Below, one piece after another: positions 9,355 to 18,702 of a DNA stretch of 64,000 bases. Position numbers and translations under genes: made by a program. The notes below the pieces were generated by a model. It was given only the letters and a program-made list of their open reading frames with translations. It was not told where the DNA came from and searched no databases. Source of the stretch: Vreelandella neptunia (GTDB lineage Bacteria > Pseudomonadota > Gammaproteobacteria > Pseudomonadales > Halomonadaceae); NCBI RefSeq assembly GCF_000712975.1, contig NZ_JHQL01000004.1, forward strand, positions 124,001-188,000. The letters are read 5' to 3'. Every line of letters begins with the position of its first letter. The first letter of the stretch is position 1.

Positions 9355-9984
9355 TTACTGAACGATTTCCTCAATTGAGCGTTTGCCATCCAGCAATGTG
9401 TATTCCTGATTAATAATGCTCGCCGTTTGCACCACATGCAGCAGCGCATGCGCGACGTTAGCCCGTGAGATTTGGTTATCGCCCGCTTCATCCACTGAGC
9501 TAGCAAACTGGCGGCTGGCTGTTTCGTCGGTCAAGCGTCCTGGTTTAAGGATCACATGAGGGAGATCGCTGTTGCGTAAATGCGCATCGGCAGCGAATTT
9601 AGCAGCCATATAAGGACGCAGCTTTTCCGGTGCTTCCAACGGGTTTTCTGCTCTCATGGCACTAACCATAATATAGCGAGAGAGACCTTTTTGACTGGCC
9701 ACATCCGCAGCGCGAATGGCACCAAAAAGATCAATCATCAACGTTTTATCTGGCCCGGTGTGAGGACCAGACCCCGCAGTAAAGACAACTTGGTCGCAAC
9801 CTTCAAAGGCATGTTCAAATTCACCTTCCAAATCGGCGACAACACTGTCAATGCCACGCTCGTTAAACCATGATGCTTGCTCTTCGCTTCGGATCATCGC
9901 TTTGACAGGCGTGCCTGCCTGCTGCGCCAGCTCGCAAAACTGTTTACCTATCTGGCCGTTTGCACCAATGACTAGCGTCGTCAT
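9355..9984 (-). CDS. NAD(P)-binding SDR-like protein (YwnB/YhfK type)
   Basis: A 209-residue atypical short-chain dehydrogenase. The Rossmann motif is GANGQIG at residues 7-13. The segment VVFTAGSGPHTGPDKT and the IMVSAM strand match the NAD(P)H-binding YwnB/YhfK group, which often lack the full Tyr-Lys catalytic pair. AAAGGAG precedes the ATG. Single gene; substrate unknown, possibly stress-related NADPH sensing or quinone reduction as in relatives. Confidence 0.85.
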   Translation of the reverse strand: MTTLVIGANGQIGKQFCELAQQAGTPVKAMIRSEEQASWFNERGIDSVVADLEGEFEHAFEGCDQVVFTAGSGPHTGPDKTLMIDLFGAIRAADVASQKGLSRYIMVSAMRAENPLEAPEKLRPYMAAKFAADAHLRNSDLPHVILKPGRLTDETASRQFASSVDEAGDNQISRANVAHALLHVVQTASIINQEYTLLDGKRSIEEIVQ

Positions 9985-10090
9985 GCCTATTTCTCCTTTT
10001 GAGTGTCCTCTATCCTTTAGTTGCAGGCATTTTTGTTGAATTCAACCTTTACTAAGGCGTTGCTTGTTGATGTTGCATTGACTTTAGCGC

Positions 10091-10480
10091 CTACCGATGA
10101 GGATAGACGACAAACGCTAGCTTGTTGCCGTCTGGGTCTCGCACGTAAGCTGAATAAAATCCTGCGCCATATTGCGGTCGATAACCAGGTGCACCTTCGT
10201 CGCTGCCGCCATTGTGAATGGCTAACTGATAGAGCGTATCGACCTCTTTAGGGTCAGCAAAGTGAAACGCTGTCATGCTGCCATTGCCAGCGCTAGCTGG
10301 ATAACCATTAAAGGGTAAACCCACAAAGAACCTCGGCACATCGACATCATCCGGGTCTCCAAACGACACACAGGCATCGTCTTGCCAGCACACATCTAGC
10401 TCCATCGTGCTGAACAACGGCGCATAAAAATGAAGTGCACGCTCGAGGTTATGCGTTCCCACCATTGTGTAAGCAATCAT
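10091..10480 (-). CDS. VOC-family (glyoxalase-like) protein
   Basis: A 129-residue vicinal-oxygen-chelate protein: N-terminal YTMVGTHNLERALHFYAPLF and C-terminal YVRDPDGNKLAFVV are the two halves of the paired beta-alpha-beta-beta-beta fold. GAGG precedes the start. Substrate unknown; such proteins include lyases, dioxygenases and antibiotic-binding proteins, and none of these can be singled out from the sequence. Confidence 0.85.
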   Translation of the reverse strand: MIAYTMVGTHNLERALHFYAPLFSTMELDVCWQDDACVSFGDPDDVDVPRFFVGLPFNGYPASAGNGSMTAFHFADPKEVDTLYQLAIHNGGSDEGAPGYRPQYGAGFYSAYVRDPDGNKLAFVVYPHR

Positions 10481-10834
10481 TGTGGCTACCTCTTATCGTC
10501 AATCTCCCTGTTTATCTGCTTATTTTATCTACGTCCTTTATTTACTTAAGTCAGATAAGCTCCGATCACGGGGTGACCAGTGAGAAAATAAATAGCCCTC
10601 CGGTCCCTACTCTCACATCGCAAAGCCACGCTTCTAGCTCGCCTAGAGTCAGGGCTATTGCCGAGTAGGCGATGAAAGCGTTTATTTAAGAATAGCGGAT
10701 GTTGCACGGCGATAAGCGTTAAATGACATAGCCACTTATCAAAGCGTGCTGTTTTGTAGTAAGGGCTACCCATTTGATATTTGCGTGGCGAGAGCTGTAG
10801 GATAATTGAACAATCATTCAATTAAGGAATTTCT
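10481..10834. other. Intergenic region upstream of the GDPD gene
   Basis: No gene supported. It holds a perfect 9-bp inverted pair AATAGCCCT (10591-10599) and AGGGCTATT (10651-10659) around a 51-base middle, and a compact palindrome AATTGAACAATCATTCAATT (10804-10823) just before the SD of the GDPD gene, which could be an operator or a 5'-UTR hairpin. Small frames on both strands look accidental. Confidence 0.45.
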
Positions 10835-11767
10835 ATGCAACGTCATCCACTGATTGCTGCCGTGTCATTGGGTCTTTTTGCTGGTGCTGCTGCGTCCACT
10901 GCTACCGCAGAGACAACACCGCTAGAGCAACAGCTAAAGGATCTGGAATCGTTTCAGGTGATTGCCCATCGCGGTGCCAGCGGCCATGCGCCGGAAAGCA
11001 CCATGGCAGCCTATGAGCTAGCCCATGAGTGGGGTGTGGATTACTTAGAGCTGGATGTTCAGCTCACCTCCGATGGCGAGTTAGTGATCTTTCACGATGA
11101 TGCTATCGATCGCACAAGTGACGGCGAAGGCAAAATTAATGATTACACGCTAGAAGAACTCATGGCACTGGACACCGGTACGTGGTTCAACGAAGCCAAT
11201 GCTGAAAAAGCTGATGCGGCCTTTGAAGGTGCACAAATACTTACCCTCGAAGCGCTATTTGAGCGCTTTGGTCACGATGCGCGTTACTACATTGAGACTA
11301 AATCTCCCCAGTTAAACCCAGGATTAGAAGAAGCCCTGGTTGAGACGCTTGAAAAGCACGAAATGATTGAAAATGGCCGTGTGCTAGTGCAATCGTTTGA
11401 ACAAGATAGTCTGCTAAAAGTACGTGAGCTAAATGAACGTGTCCCGCTCATTCAGTTAGTGTGGTACTCGCCTAGCGAAGAAGATAATGATCGTTTAGTG
11501 GAGTGGACAGGCGTTACCCCAGGGCCAGCAGAGATTACTGATGAAGACTTTCAAGCTATTGCAGAGTACGCGGTGGGTATTGGCACTAACGTGACGTATA
11601 ACGGCGAAGACGTTATTAATGCGAGTTTTATTCGCCAAGCTCAAGAAAACGGCCTTCCCGTGCACGTTTACACCATCAATGAAACTGATGAGATGAAGCG
11701 TTTGCAAGACTGGGGCGTCAACGGTTTGTTTACCGATTACGCTGACCGTCTTCTTGATATTTTATAA
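10835..11767 (+). CDS. Periplasmic glycerophosphodiester phosphodiesterase
   Basis: Hydrolyses glycerophosphodiesters to glycerol-3-phosphate and an alcohol. The 310-residue product starts with a Sec signal peptide (about 1-25, ending TATA before ETTP). The catalytic HRG is at 45-47 (IAHRGASGHAPEST), with metal ligands in LELDVQ (72-77) and His87 in IFHDD, as in the GlpQ/UgpQ superfamily. SD AAGGA. The export signal points to a GlpQ-like periplasmic role, but no glp transporter is adjacent. Confidence 0.92.
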   Translation: MQRHPLIAAVSLGLFAGAAASTATAETTPLEQQLKDLESFQVIAHRGASGHAPESTMAAYELAHEWGVDYLELDVQLTSDGELVIFHDDAIDRTSDGEGKINDYTLEELMALDTGTWFNEANAEKADAAFEGAQILTLEALFERFGHDARYYIETKSPQLNPGLEEALVETLEKHEMIENGRVLVQSFEQDSLLKVRELNERVPLIQLVWYSPSEEDNDRLVEWTGVTPGPAEITDEDFQAIAEYAVGIGTNVTYNGEDVINASFIRQAQENGLPVHVYTINETDEMKRLQDWGVNGLFTDYADRLLDIL

Positions 11768-11784
11768 CCCACGTATGGGCTCAT

Positions 11785-12414
11785 TTACGACGTAGCCGGT
11801 TGTCTAAAATCCTGAACTGAAACGCTGGCGAATTTTTCTAAAAAAAACACCAGCGTTTCAGGATGCTGAAAGCGGCGTTCAAATGTCTCTTGACCATTTC
11901 TGCCTCGGCGTATCACCTTGGCATGATAGTGATCGCCTATTTTAGTGACATTAACACTATTTTCTTGCTCTCCTTCGCAATGAACAGCAGACAGAGGCGA
12001 AGCGCTATCGAGCAAGACTGTAAGCTGCTGCGCTGCATCCGCTTCTTGAGGTGTTGCCCATAGGGGCTGATCACGCTTGCCGTAATGGAATAGCACAATG
12101 ACCAGCATGACTGAGAAGATACTGCTTGTTAACATCCAGGTTAAAGCGACATTTGACACCGGCATGGTAAAAATTACCAACAGCTGCCCTACGGCCATAA
12201 CAGCCAGTACTAACGCTAATGGTTGCCACATGCGAGGGTTCATAAACCCACGTTTTAATATGTAACCCCACAGCCCTATTACAGCCAGTGCCCCCACTAT
12301 AAGGTGGGCTGCAGCAAACGGTGTGCCCCCTCCTGAAAAAATGGCGATTAGCCCGATAAGTGGAAGTAAGCTGTAAAAAGCCGCTAGCAGGTAATAAGCG
12401 CGCTGAAGGTTCAT
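11785..12414 (-). CDS. Membrane protein with four predicted TM segments, unknown
   Basis: A 209-residue protein. Residues 1-115 contain about four hydrophobic helices (YYLLAAFYSLLPLIGLIAIF, AHLIVGALAVIGLWGYIL, LALVLAVMAVGQLLVIF, SSIFSVMLVIVLFHYG); the last 90 residues are soluble, probably cytoplasmic. Strong SD AAGGAG. I do not recognise the family. Its 3' end, only 17 bases from the convergent GDPD stop, contains a long hairpin at 11817-11861. Confidence 0.75.
   Translation of the reverse strand: MNLQRAYYLLAAFYSLLPLIGLIAIFSGGGTPFAAAHLIVGALAVIGLWGYILKRGFMNPRMWQPLALVLAVMAVGQLLVIFTMPVSNVALTWMLTSSIFSVMLVIVLFHYGKRDQPLWATPQEADAAQQLTVLLDSASPLSAVHCEGEQENSVNVTKIGDHYHAKVIRRGRNGQETFERRFQHPETLVFFLEKFASVSVQDFRQPATS
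11817..11861. repeat. 12-bp perfect hairpin inside coding 3' end
   Basis: CTGAAACGCTGG (11817-11828) and CCAGCGTTTCAG (11850-11861) are perfectly complementary around an AT-rich 21-base loop. The hairpin lies within the last 30 codons of the leftward membrane-protein gene and 50-95 bases beyond the GDPD stop. It may stop or protect the GDPD transcript, although no U-tract follows on the rightward strand. Confidence 0.55.
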
Positions 12415-12557
12415 CCATAGCTCCTTTTATTGTTATCGGCACTCATCTTGATATCCCACCAGTATAGATGAAGGCTGCAAACGTGCAGCGCAAGAAGGCT
12501 TGCCTTTTAAACGCCTTGCAGCAGGAGATGGTAGCCTCCTCGCGCTTGACCCGCTGG

Positions 12558-13289
12558 TTACTTCATTTCAAAGCCGCGCTTAACTAGAAAATCACGCATG
12601 TGGGGGCGCAATTTTGAATCGAAAAGCGGCGTTAGGTTATGTGACCAATCCGACACTTTATTGCCAGTACTGCGTGATTGGTAGTATGCCTTCATGGTGC
12701 TGTCAAAAGCGTCGACGTGATCGGTATCTTCACAATAAGTATCTTCTTTGAGGATGGCCTCTACCGGCAAACGCGGTTTGACCTCAGGCTCATGGGCTGG
12801 ATAGCCAAGGCACATACCAAACACCGGATAGACATGGTCAGGCAGCTGCAATAGCTCACTAATCGCTTGAGGGTTGTTGCGGATACCACCGATATAACAA
12901 ATACCCAGCCCTTCTGATTCCGCCGCTATCGCCACGTTTTGAGCCATCAAAGCCGTATCAACGGTGGCGACCAACAGCTGTTCGGTCATGCCTCGTTCTA
13001 CGTTGGCGCCGGTACGTTTAGAGGCCTCTGTTGGGCGCTTCATATCAGCACAGAACACTAAAAACACCGCACTACTTGCCACGTAACCTTGCCCACCAGC
13101 AAGCTCAGCAATTTTTTCACGATTAGCCGCATTTTTTACGTTAATCACTGTGTAGGCCTGTACATGACTCGATGTCGCAGCAGCCTGACCTGCCTTAATG
13201 AGTTCTAACAATAATCCGTGGGGTATTTCCTGATCAGTAAACTTGCGTATCGAACGGTGAGATTGAAGCAGTTTAATAACATCGTTCAT
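12558..13289 (-). CDS. nfsA: Oxygen-insensitive NADPH nitroreductase
   Basis: Flavin (FMN) nitroreductase of the NfsA/FRP type, 243 residues. Signatures: HRSIRKFTDQEIP with the FMN-phosphate arginines (about 11-15), GQAAATSSHVQAY, GLGICYIGGIRNNP (about 127-140) and the C-terminal NADPH-binding Lys/Arg-rich region. Reduces nitroaromatics and quinones by two electrons. SD GAGGCGAGACGA. Single gene with no regulator adjacent. Confidence 0.9.
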   Translation of the reverse strand: MNDVIKLLQSHRSIRKFTDQEIPHGLLLELIKAGQAAATSSHVQAYTVINVKNAANREKIAELAGGQGYVASSAVFLVFCADMKRPTEASKRTGANVERGMTEQLLVATVDTALMAQNVAIAAESEGLGICYIGGIRNNPQAISELLQLPDHVYPVFGMCLGYPAHEPEVKPRLPVEAILKEDTYCEDTDHVDAFDSTMKAYYQSRSTGNKVSDWSHNLTPLFDSKLRPHMRDFLVKRGFEMK

Positions 13290-13501
13290 TTCGTCTCGCC
13301 TCTTTATGCTTGATATAATGAATGTAAGTGCTAAAAATGCCCTCGCCTATTTCATTAGCGATGCACGTTAGCGGTTCGCTGCTTGTGCTCTTGAAATGCT
13401 TGTGCTGCTAAATTCAGGTTTAGCGCATGCTATTAATAGCAAGCTATACTAAATCAAGTCATTGGGTCACCCCCAACAAATACCGACGCTAGGAAGCCGA
13501 T

Positions 13502-14269
13502 ATGTCTAATGCCCCTCACATGCCGTCAGGGCAGGAATGGAATGCCAGCCACTATGCGCAACATGCGGGTTTTGTCCCAGCGTTAGGTGACGATGTCATG
13601 AAGCTGCTAGCACCCCAGCCTGGACAGCGCATATTGGACCTTGGCTGTGGGGATGGCGCGCTCACCGAACGCATTATGCAAACAGGTGCTGATGTGCTCG
13701 GCGTCGATGCCTCAGAAAACATGGTGGCCGCTGCCCAGCAGCGCGGCGTCAACGCTCGGGTTGTCGATGGGCATCAGCTGCCTTTTGACCATGAGTTCGA
13801 TGCAGTATTTAGCAATGCGGCGCTGCATTGGATGCTAGATCCTCAGACGGTGTTAGCAGGCATCAAGCGCGCGCTAAAGCCTGGCGGACGTTTTGTGGCA
13901 GAGTTTGGCGGGCACGGAAATGTTGCAGCTATTTGCACAGCGCTGATTGCCTCGCTTCAATTTCGCGGCATTAGCTCGCATGGACGCCACCCGTGGTATT
14001 TTCCAACCACTGAAGAGTATGCACACCTGCTTCAAACTGTTGGTTTTCAAGTTGATACAATCGAGCTGATACCCCGCCCTACCCCGCTACCTACCGGCGT
14101 AGCGGGCTGGCTCGAAACCTTTGCAAGCCCCTTTTTGCACGGGCTAGATGAAGATCTGCGCAACGCCATTATCGATAACACGATACAGCTGCTCGCTCAC
14201 AGCTTAAGCGATGGTCAAGGTAACTGGACCGCTGACTATGTCAGGCTGCGTGTCTCGGCCCACGTGTAG
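13502..14269 (+). CDS. Class I SAM-dependent methyltransferase
   Basis: A 255-residue Rossmann methyltransferase. Motif I is ILDLGCGDGALTERI (about 43-57), motif II VLGVDASENM, and FDAVFSNAALHWM is the Tam/BioC-like loop. The C-terminal half contains a substrate lid seen in trans-aconitate methyltransferase relatives. SD AGGAAG precedes the ATG. A factor-independent terminator follows 25 bases downstream. The substrate is not determinable. Confidence 0.9.
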   Translation: MSNAPHMPSGQEWNASHYAQHAGFVPALGDDVMKLLAPQPGQRILDLGCGDGALTERIMQTGADVLGVDASENMVAAAQQRGVNARVVDGHQLPFDHEFDAVFSNAALHWMLDPQTVLAGIKRALKPGGRFVAEFGGHGNVAAICTALIASLQFRGISSHGRHPWYFPTTEEYAHLLQTVGFQVDTIELIPRPTPLPTGVAGWLETFASPFLHGLDEDLRNAIIDNTIQLLAHSLSDGQGNWTADYVRLRVSAHV

Positions 14270-14294
14270 TAGAACCTTCATCCGCCCTAAACAG

Positions 14295-14327
14295 GAAAAA
14301 CCCACTGTTACGAACGGTGGGTTTTTC
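14295..14327. terminator. Bidirectional Rho-independent terminator
   Basis: Perfect 11-bp stem GAAAAACCCAC / GTGGGTTTTTC with A-run entry and T-run exit on both strands. It sits between the convergent methyltransferase and alcohol dehydrogenase genes and can serve both. Confidence 0.9.
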
Positions 14328-14410
14328 GTTATTAGAGCATTAATGTCGGTGCAAGCTGCTAGGCGGTATAGATATTAATACGAGTGTTGATATGGATGTT
14401 GATAACCACA

Positions 14411-15472
14411 CTACGCCGTGGTGTTTTTCAACGTCGCCATATCAATAACAAAACGATAGCGCACGTCGCCTTTCTCCATACGCTCAAAGCCTTCATTGAT
14501 ATTATTGATATCCAACATCTCGATATCGCAGGTGATATTGTGCTCAGCACATAGCGCGAGCAGCTCTTCAGTCTCAGCGATACCACCAATCAGCGAACCG
14601 GCAACGACCCGGCGCTTGAACACTAAGTTAAACGCTTCGATAGCAGGCTCAATTGGCTCCAGCAGGCCAACAATAATATGTGTACCGTTGTACTTCAGCG
14701 ATGCTAAGTAAGGGTTAAGATCATGCTGAACCGGAACGGTATCCAACATGAAGTCGAATGTTTCAGCGACGGCGTCCATCTGCGCTTGATCACTCGATAC
14801 CACAACATGATCGGCTCCGTTACGCTTGGCTTCTTCCACTTTAGCGTCAGAACGAGTAAACACGGTCACTTCCGCACCCAGCGCTTTAGCTAGCTTAACG
14901 CCCATATGACCCAGGCCACCCATACCAATTACACCGATTTTGTGCCCCTTGCCAACGCCAAAGTGTTTAAGCGGCGAATAGGTGGTAATACCGGCACAAA
15001 GAATGGGCGCAGCGGATGCTAGGTCAATGCCATCTGGCATTTGCAACACAAAATGCTCACTCACCACGATAGAGTCGGAGTAGCCGCCCTGGGTTAACGT
15101 ACCGTCTTGGCGGTCTGGGCTACCGTAGGTCATGGTGAAGCCTTCTAGGCAGTACTGCTCCACGCCGTCTTTACAGGCAGAGCAAGTGCGGCACGAGTCT
15201 ACCATGCAACCAACGCCCACTAAGTCGCCCGTTTTAAAGCGTGTCACATCCCCCCCTACGGCGGTCACACGGCCAACAATCTCATGCCCTGGCACCACAG
15301 GGTATTGGCTCATACCCCAATCATTGCGTGCAAAGTGCAAATCACTATGGCAAACGCCACAGTAAAGAATATCGATGGCAACATCGTCTGAACGTGGTTC
15401 ACGACGATCAAAGGCATACGGTGCGAGTGGTTTATCAGCGGAGAAGGCAGCGTAAGATTTTGCTTGGCTCAT
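14411..15472 (-). CDS. NAD(P)-dependent zinc alcohol dehydrogenase (YahK/CAD-like)
   Basis: A 353-residue medium-chain dehydrogenase. Catalytic zinc site: CGVCHSDLHFARNDWG and PGHE; structural zinc site: four Cys within CMVDSCRTCSACKDGVEQYC; cofactor motif GMGGLGHMGVKLAKALGAEV (about 187-206). This is the cinnamyl-alcohol-dehydrogenase-like group that includes E. coli YahK and reduces a broad range of aldehydes, usually with NADPH. SD AAGGAG. It is divergent from an AraC-type gene across 198 bases, a likely local activator. Confidence 0.92.
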   Translation of the reverse strand: MSQAKSYAAFSADKPLAPYAFDRREPRSDDVAIDILYCGVCHSDLHFARNDWGMSQYPVVPGHEIVGRVTAVGGDVTRFKTGDLVGVGCMVDSCRTCSACKDGVEQYCLEGFTMTYGSPDRQDGTLTQGGYSDSIVVSEHFVLQMPDGIDLASAAPILCAGITTYSPLKHFGVGKGHKIGVIGMGGLGHMGVKLAKALGAEVTVFTRSDAKVEEAKRNGADHVVVSSDQAQMDAVAETFDFMLDTVPVQHDLNPYLASLKYNGTHIIVGLLEPIEPAIEAFNLVFKRRVVAGSLIGGIAETEELLALCAEHNITCDIEMLDINNINEGFERMEKGDVRYRFVIDMATLKNTTA

Positions 15473-15670
15473 GGAAACTCCTTAATAGGTTTTCCGCGTA
15501 AGTGGGAAAGTGCCTTTATTATTCGCTGCTAAACGTTAGATAGCGATGAGCGAAGCTATTTTTTTTTTGCTTATTTCTCTATTTAAATGCAATAAAATAA
15601 CAAAAAATCCCAAAAAAATATCATAATCGTCGTGTAATCCTGATTTCCAACCCAGTTAGGAGGCTTCATA

Positions 15671-16564
15671 GTGGCCAGTACTGCTCTCGCAGGCAATGCG
15701 CTCGCTGACTTGATCGCACCGCTAGTAAAACGTGATGGAATAAGCGTTTCTCGATTGTCCAGAGTGGGGGTGCTTTGCTTGGCACGACGTCAGGAACGTA
15801 CTCCTTTGATGTACGAACCTAGCCTAATCATCATCGCCCAAGGCCGAAAAGTCGGCTACTTAGGTGATCGAGAGATTCACTACAACCCTGGCCACTATCT
15901 TGTGCAAACCCTGCCACTACCCTTTGAGTGTGAAACTCACGGCTCACCAGAAGCCCCCCTGCTAGGTATATCAGTGACATTGGACCCAGGATTACTGAGC
16001 GAAATGGTTACCGCCATGGGCAACATGAGCCTACCGTTCACTTCACCTAAACCGATGGCATCAGTTGCTATGAATGAGGGCATGCAGGCCGCTATGCTAC
16101 GGCTAGCAAGCACGCTACATGATGATATTGAGTGTTCAACGATGGGGGAAGCGCGTATTCGAGATGTGGTGTTTGAGGCACTAAAAGGGGAACAAGGCCC
16201 AGCACTGCGGGCATTGGTTAAAGGGCACGGGCACTATTCGCGCATTGTTCAGGTGCTATCGCAGCTGCACAGACACTTTGCCGAGGACTTTACCGTTGAT
16301 CAGTTAGCCCAGCAGGCCAATATGAGCATATCGACGTTTCATCAGCACTTTAAGCAAATTACGCGCTCGTCTCCCGCGCAGTACTTAAAGCGACTGCGCC
16401 TACTTAAAGCGCAGCAGCTTTTATTGCAAGATAGCCACAATGTGAACCAAGCTGCGCAGGCAGTCGGTTATCGCAGCGTTCCCCAATTCAGCAGGGATTA
16501 TAAGCGCTACTTTGGCGCATCGCCGCTACAGCATAAACGCCAGGAGCAGGCGTTACGCGCCTAG
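15671..16564 (+). CDS. AraC-family regulator (AraC_N type)
   Basis: A 297-residue regulator. The N-terminal AraC_N domain (about 25-180) contains MYEPSLIIIAQGRKVGYLGD; two C-terminal HTH motifs follow (FTVDQLAQQANMSISTFHQH and VNQAAQAVGYRSVPQFSRDY). It starts with GTG, 7 bases after AGGAGG. The family commonly controls an adjacent oxidoreductase in response to aldehydes or alcohols; divergence from the dehydrogenase gene fits that. The shared upstream region is strongly A/T-rich. Confidence 0.9.
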   Translation: MASTALAGNALADLIAPLVKRDGISVSRLSRVGVLCLARRQERTPLMYEPSLIIIAQGRKVGYLGDREIHYNPGHYLVQTLPLPFECETHGSPEAPLLGISVTLDPGLLSEMVTAMGNMSLPFTSPKPMASVAMNEGMQAAMLRLASTLHDDIECSTMGEARIRDVVFEALKGEQGPALRALVKGHGHYSRIVQVLSQLHRHFAEDFTVDQLAQQANMSISTFHQHFKQITRSSPAQYLKRLRLLKAQQLLLQDSHNVNQAAQAVGYRSVPQFSRDYKRYFGASPLQHKRQEQALRA

Positions 16565-16600
16565 ACGCCCAACATGTTGGAAAACACTTGTTGATCGTGT

Positions 16601-17026
16601 TTATTTAGCAAAAATCTGGCTCTGATCTTTAAACGCTTTGAATTCCAAGGCATTACCGCAGGGGTCGAGTAAGAACATAGTCGCCTGTTCACCGACTTCG
16701 CCTTTAAAACGTATGTAAGGCTCAATTACGAAATCTGTCTTCCGCGCTTTTAAGCGCTCGGCTAAAGCTTCCCATTCACCCCACTCTAAAATGACACCAA
16801 AGTGCGGCACTGGCACATTATGGCCATCGACAGGGTTAGTGTGGGCGCTCTCTTGGCCTGGGGTTTTAGGATGTTCATGAATAACTAACTGGTGGCCAAA
16901 GAAGTTAAAATCGACCCAGTGATCGCTAGAGCGCCCCTCCTCTAGACCAAACACATCGTTATAAAACACTCGCGCCAAAGCGACATCGTAAACAGGAATG
17001 GCTAAGTGGAAAGGGGAAGGGCTCAT
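16601..17026 (-). CDS. VOC-family protein (glyoxalase/dioxygenase superfamily)
   Basis: A 141-residue VOC protein: [20 protein letters not shown] starts the first module, and [11 protein letters not shown] plus [17 protein letters not shown] the second, with metal-ligand candidates His7, His95 and Glu132 read approximately. It resembles the group annotated as glyoxalase/bleomycin-resistance-like dioxygenases. SD GGGAG. Single gene; no substrate indicated. Confidence 0.87.
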   Translation of the reverse strand: MSPSPFHLAIPVYDVALARVFYNDVFGLEEGRSSDHWVDFNFFGHQLVIHEHPKTPGQESAHTNPVDGHNVPVPHFGVILEWGEWEALAERLKARKTDFVIEPYIRFKGEVGEQATMFLLDPCGNALEFKAFKDQSQIFAK

Positions 17027-17211
17027 GAATGTCTCCCATTGATTTGCAGTGGTTGGTTAATAGCAGGGGAATGGCGTTACTTTCGATGACTAGCGCGTTG
17101 CGCTGTCACTGTGCAAACATCCTAAAACGCGCCGTAAAAAAATAAAATCAATCATTAACTGAACTCAACTGAAAAACGCCTTAATACACTAAATTGAACA
17201 GAGCTGACCCT

Positions 17212-17457
17212 ATGAACCCTGAAGATCTCGAGAAGCTAGTAACGCGCACCATGCCATTTGGTAAATACGAAGGCTGGTTGATTGCCGACTTGCCTGGTCC
17301 TTATTTGAACTGGTTCGCACGAGAAGGGTTTCCAAACGGAGAAATTGGCCAACTTCTACACTTGATGCATGAAATTGACCACAATGGTTTGAGTGATTTA
17401 CTGAGTCCTCTACGTAAAGAAACGCCCAAAAAAGCGGGTAATCAACATTCAAACTAA
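17212..17457 (+). CDS. DUF3820 family protein
   Basis: An 81-residue protein with the compact DUF3820 pattern: MPFGKYEGWLIADLPGPYLN, then WFAREGFPNGEIGQLL. The start is placed at ATG 17212; an in-frame TTG six codons upstream is less likely. The family is also found fused to exonucleases, where it may bind nucleic acid, but a function is not established. It lies 43 bases ahead of a DUF1499 gene. Confidence 0.85.
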   Translation: MNPEDLEKLVTRTMPFGKYEGWLIADLPGPYLNWFAREGFPNGEIGQLLHLMHEIDHNGLSDLLSPLRKETPKKAGNQHSN

Positions 17458-17500
17458 CGTAGGCTGCCATTATTAACTGCGTCATTATCAGGAGGCCGAC

Positions 17501-18268
17501 ATGGCAAAAGGCGCGAACCACCAACAACGAAGAGCCAGCAAAGCCACCGTGCTACTTGCCTGGCTGAGCATGTTAGCGCTGATCGTCGCAGCTTCCTTAT
17601 TAGCAGGCGCAGGGCCAGCCTATCGCTGGGAGTTGATTGGCCTGGGCGACGCCTTTAATTTTATGCGCAATGGTGTCTATGCCGCCACCGCCGCTGTAGG
17701 GTTAAGCGTTCTGCTACTCCTGATAAGCATCTTTACTCGCCGTATTGGCGCCAGCGTCGTGGCTATCTTCGTTATTGTTGCAACCGCTGCCCTGTTGTAT
17801 ATGCCGTGGCAGCAGTGGCAGCGTGCACAGCAGGCACCCGTCATTCATGACATTACCACCGACACCCAAAACCCACCCGCCTTTGTCGCATTAAGAGCTG
17901 CTCGTGAGGCGGCGCCCAATGCGGTTGATTACCCTGGGGAAGCCACCGCACACCAACAGCAAAATGCTTATCCTAATGTGCAGCCTATAAACGTAACGGC
18001 ACCTAAAGCGACTGTGCTTGCGGCCGCTCAGGCAGAAGTAGAAGCGTCTGGCTGGCAGATTGCTGCGATAACAGAGAGTACTATTGAGGCGACTGCGACA
18101 ACCCATTGGTTTGGCTTTGAGGATGACGTCATTATTCGCCTGACCGAACAACAAAATGGCGTGCAGGTAGACATGCGCTCCGCGTCCCGACTGGGGGCCA
18201 GCGATGTCGGCACCAACGCACTACGTATAGAGACCTTCCTGGATAATCTGGGCAAGCGGTTAGAATAA
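17501..18268 (+). CDS. DUF1499 membrane protein
   Basis: A 255-residue protein with three N-terminal hydrophobic helices (about 18-37, 58-78 and 85-104), then a soluble DUF1499 domain (about 115-255) containing IEATATTHWFGFEDDVIIRL and VDMRSASRLGASDVGTNALR, the family's most conserved strand. AGGAGG 5 bases before the ATG. The biochemical role of DUF1499 is unknown. Confidence 0.88.
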   Translation: MAKGANHQQRRASKATVLLAWLSMLALIVAASLLAGAGPAYRWELIGLGDAFNFMRNGVYAATAAVGLSVLLLLISIFTRRIGASVVAIFVIVATAALLYMPWQQWQRAQQAPVIHDITTDTQNPPAFVALRAAREAAPNAVDYPGEATAHQQQNAYPNVQPINVTAPKATVLAAAQAEVEASGWQIAAITESTIEATATTHWFGFEDDVIIRLTEQQNGVQVDMRSASRLGASDVGTNALRIETFLDNLGKRLE

Positions 18269-18339
18269 CGGTCCTATCTGATGCGGCTTTCACCTGTGGA
18301 CTGAGTTAACGATAGCAAACCAATTTCAGTGCATTTCTT

Positions 18340-18702
18340 TCAGTGCATTTGGTTAGTACGCGTGGCGGCTTCTCTGCTCAGAATTTGCTGCGCGTCTAAC
18401 GAGCCAATGGCTACCTCTACGTTTCTTGGAATATCACCGCTTAATTGAAGCGCTTGGTAACGCAGCGCACAAACCCTCAAGAACGAGGTAAAGTTGCCAA
18501 GATCATGCCCTGCATCTATCGACTCGTGATAAAGCCGTGTGATGAGTTGGGCGGTATTCATTCCATCCCGTTGCGCCATCTCTTCCAGAAGGTGCCAGAA
18601 GTAGTTCTCCATGCGGACGCTAGTTACCATGCCATCAATACGCAGCGAGTGTGTGGCGCTTCGCCATAGCTCAGGGTCTGCATCAATAAACAGTTTGCAC
18701 AT
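18340..18702 (-). CDS. Ribbon-helix-helix domain protein (RHH_4 type)
   Basis: A 120-residue protein beginning MCKLFIDADPELW and continuing TRSL-like SATHSLRIDGMVTSVRMENY followed by FWHLLEEMAQRDGM, the pattern of RHH_4-type putative DNA-binding proteins. A beta-strand with alternating Arg/Thr/Ser residues could enter the major groove. SD GAGAAGAGG. No antitoxin-toxin partner is adjacent, so a toxin-antitoxin reading is not supported. Confidence 0.75.
   Translation of the reverse strand: MCKLFIDADPELWRSATHSLRIDGMVTSVRMENYFWHLLEEMAQRDGMNTAQLITRLYHESIDAGHDLGNFTSFLRVCALRYQALQLSGDIPRNVEVAIGSLDAQQILSREAATRTNQMH

Noticed and set aside
10546-10821. 91-codon leftward frame upstream of the GDPD gene
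   Set aside because: Crosses the promoter and inverted repeats of the next gene, Arg/Ser-rich low-quality sequence, no SD.
16582-16602. Hairpin AAACAC / GTGTTT between convergent genes as terminator
   Set aside because: Only six base pairs, overlaps a stop codon and lacks a U-tract.
18340-18702. Type II antitoxin for an RHH protein
   Set aside because: No toxin-like partner gene lies within 100 bases on either side.
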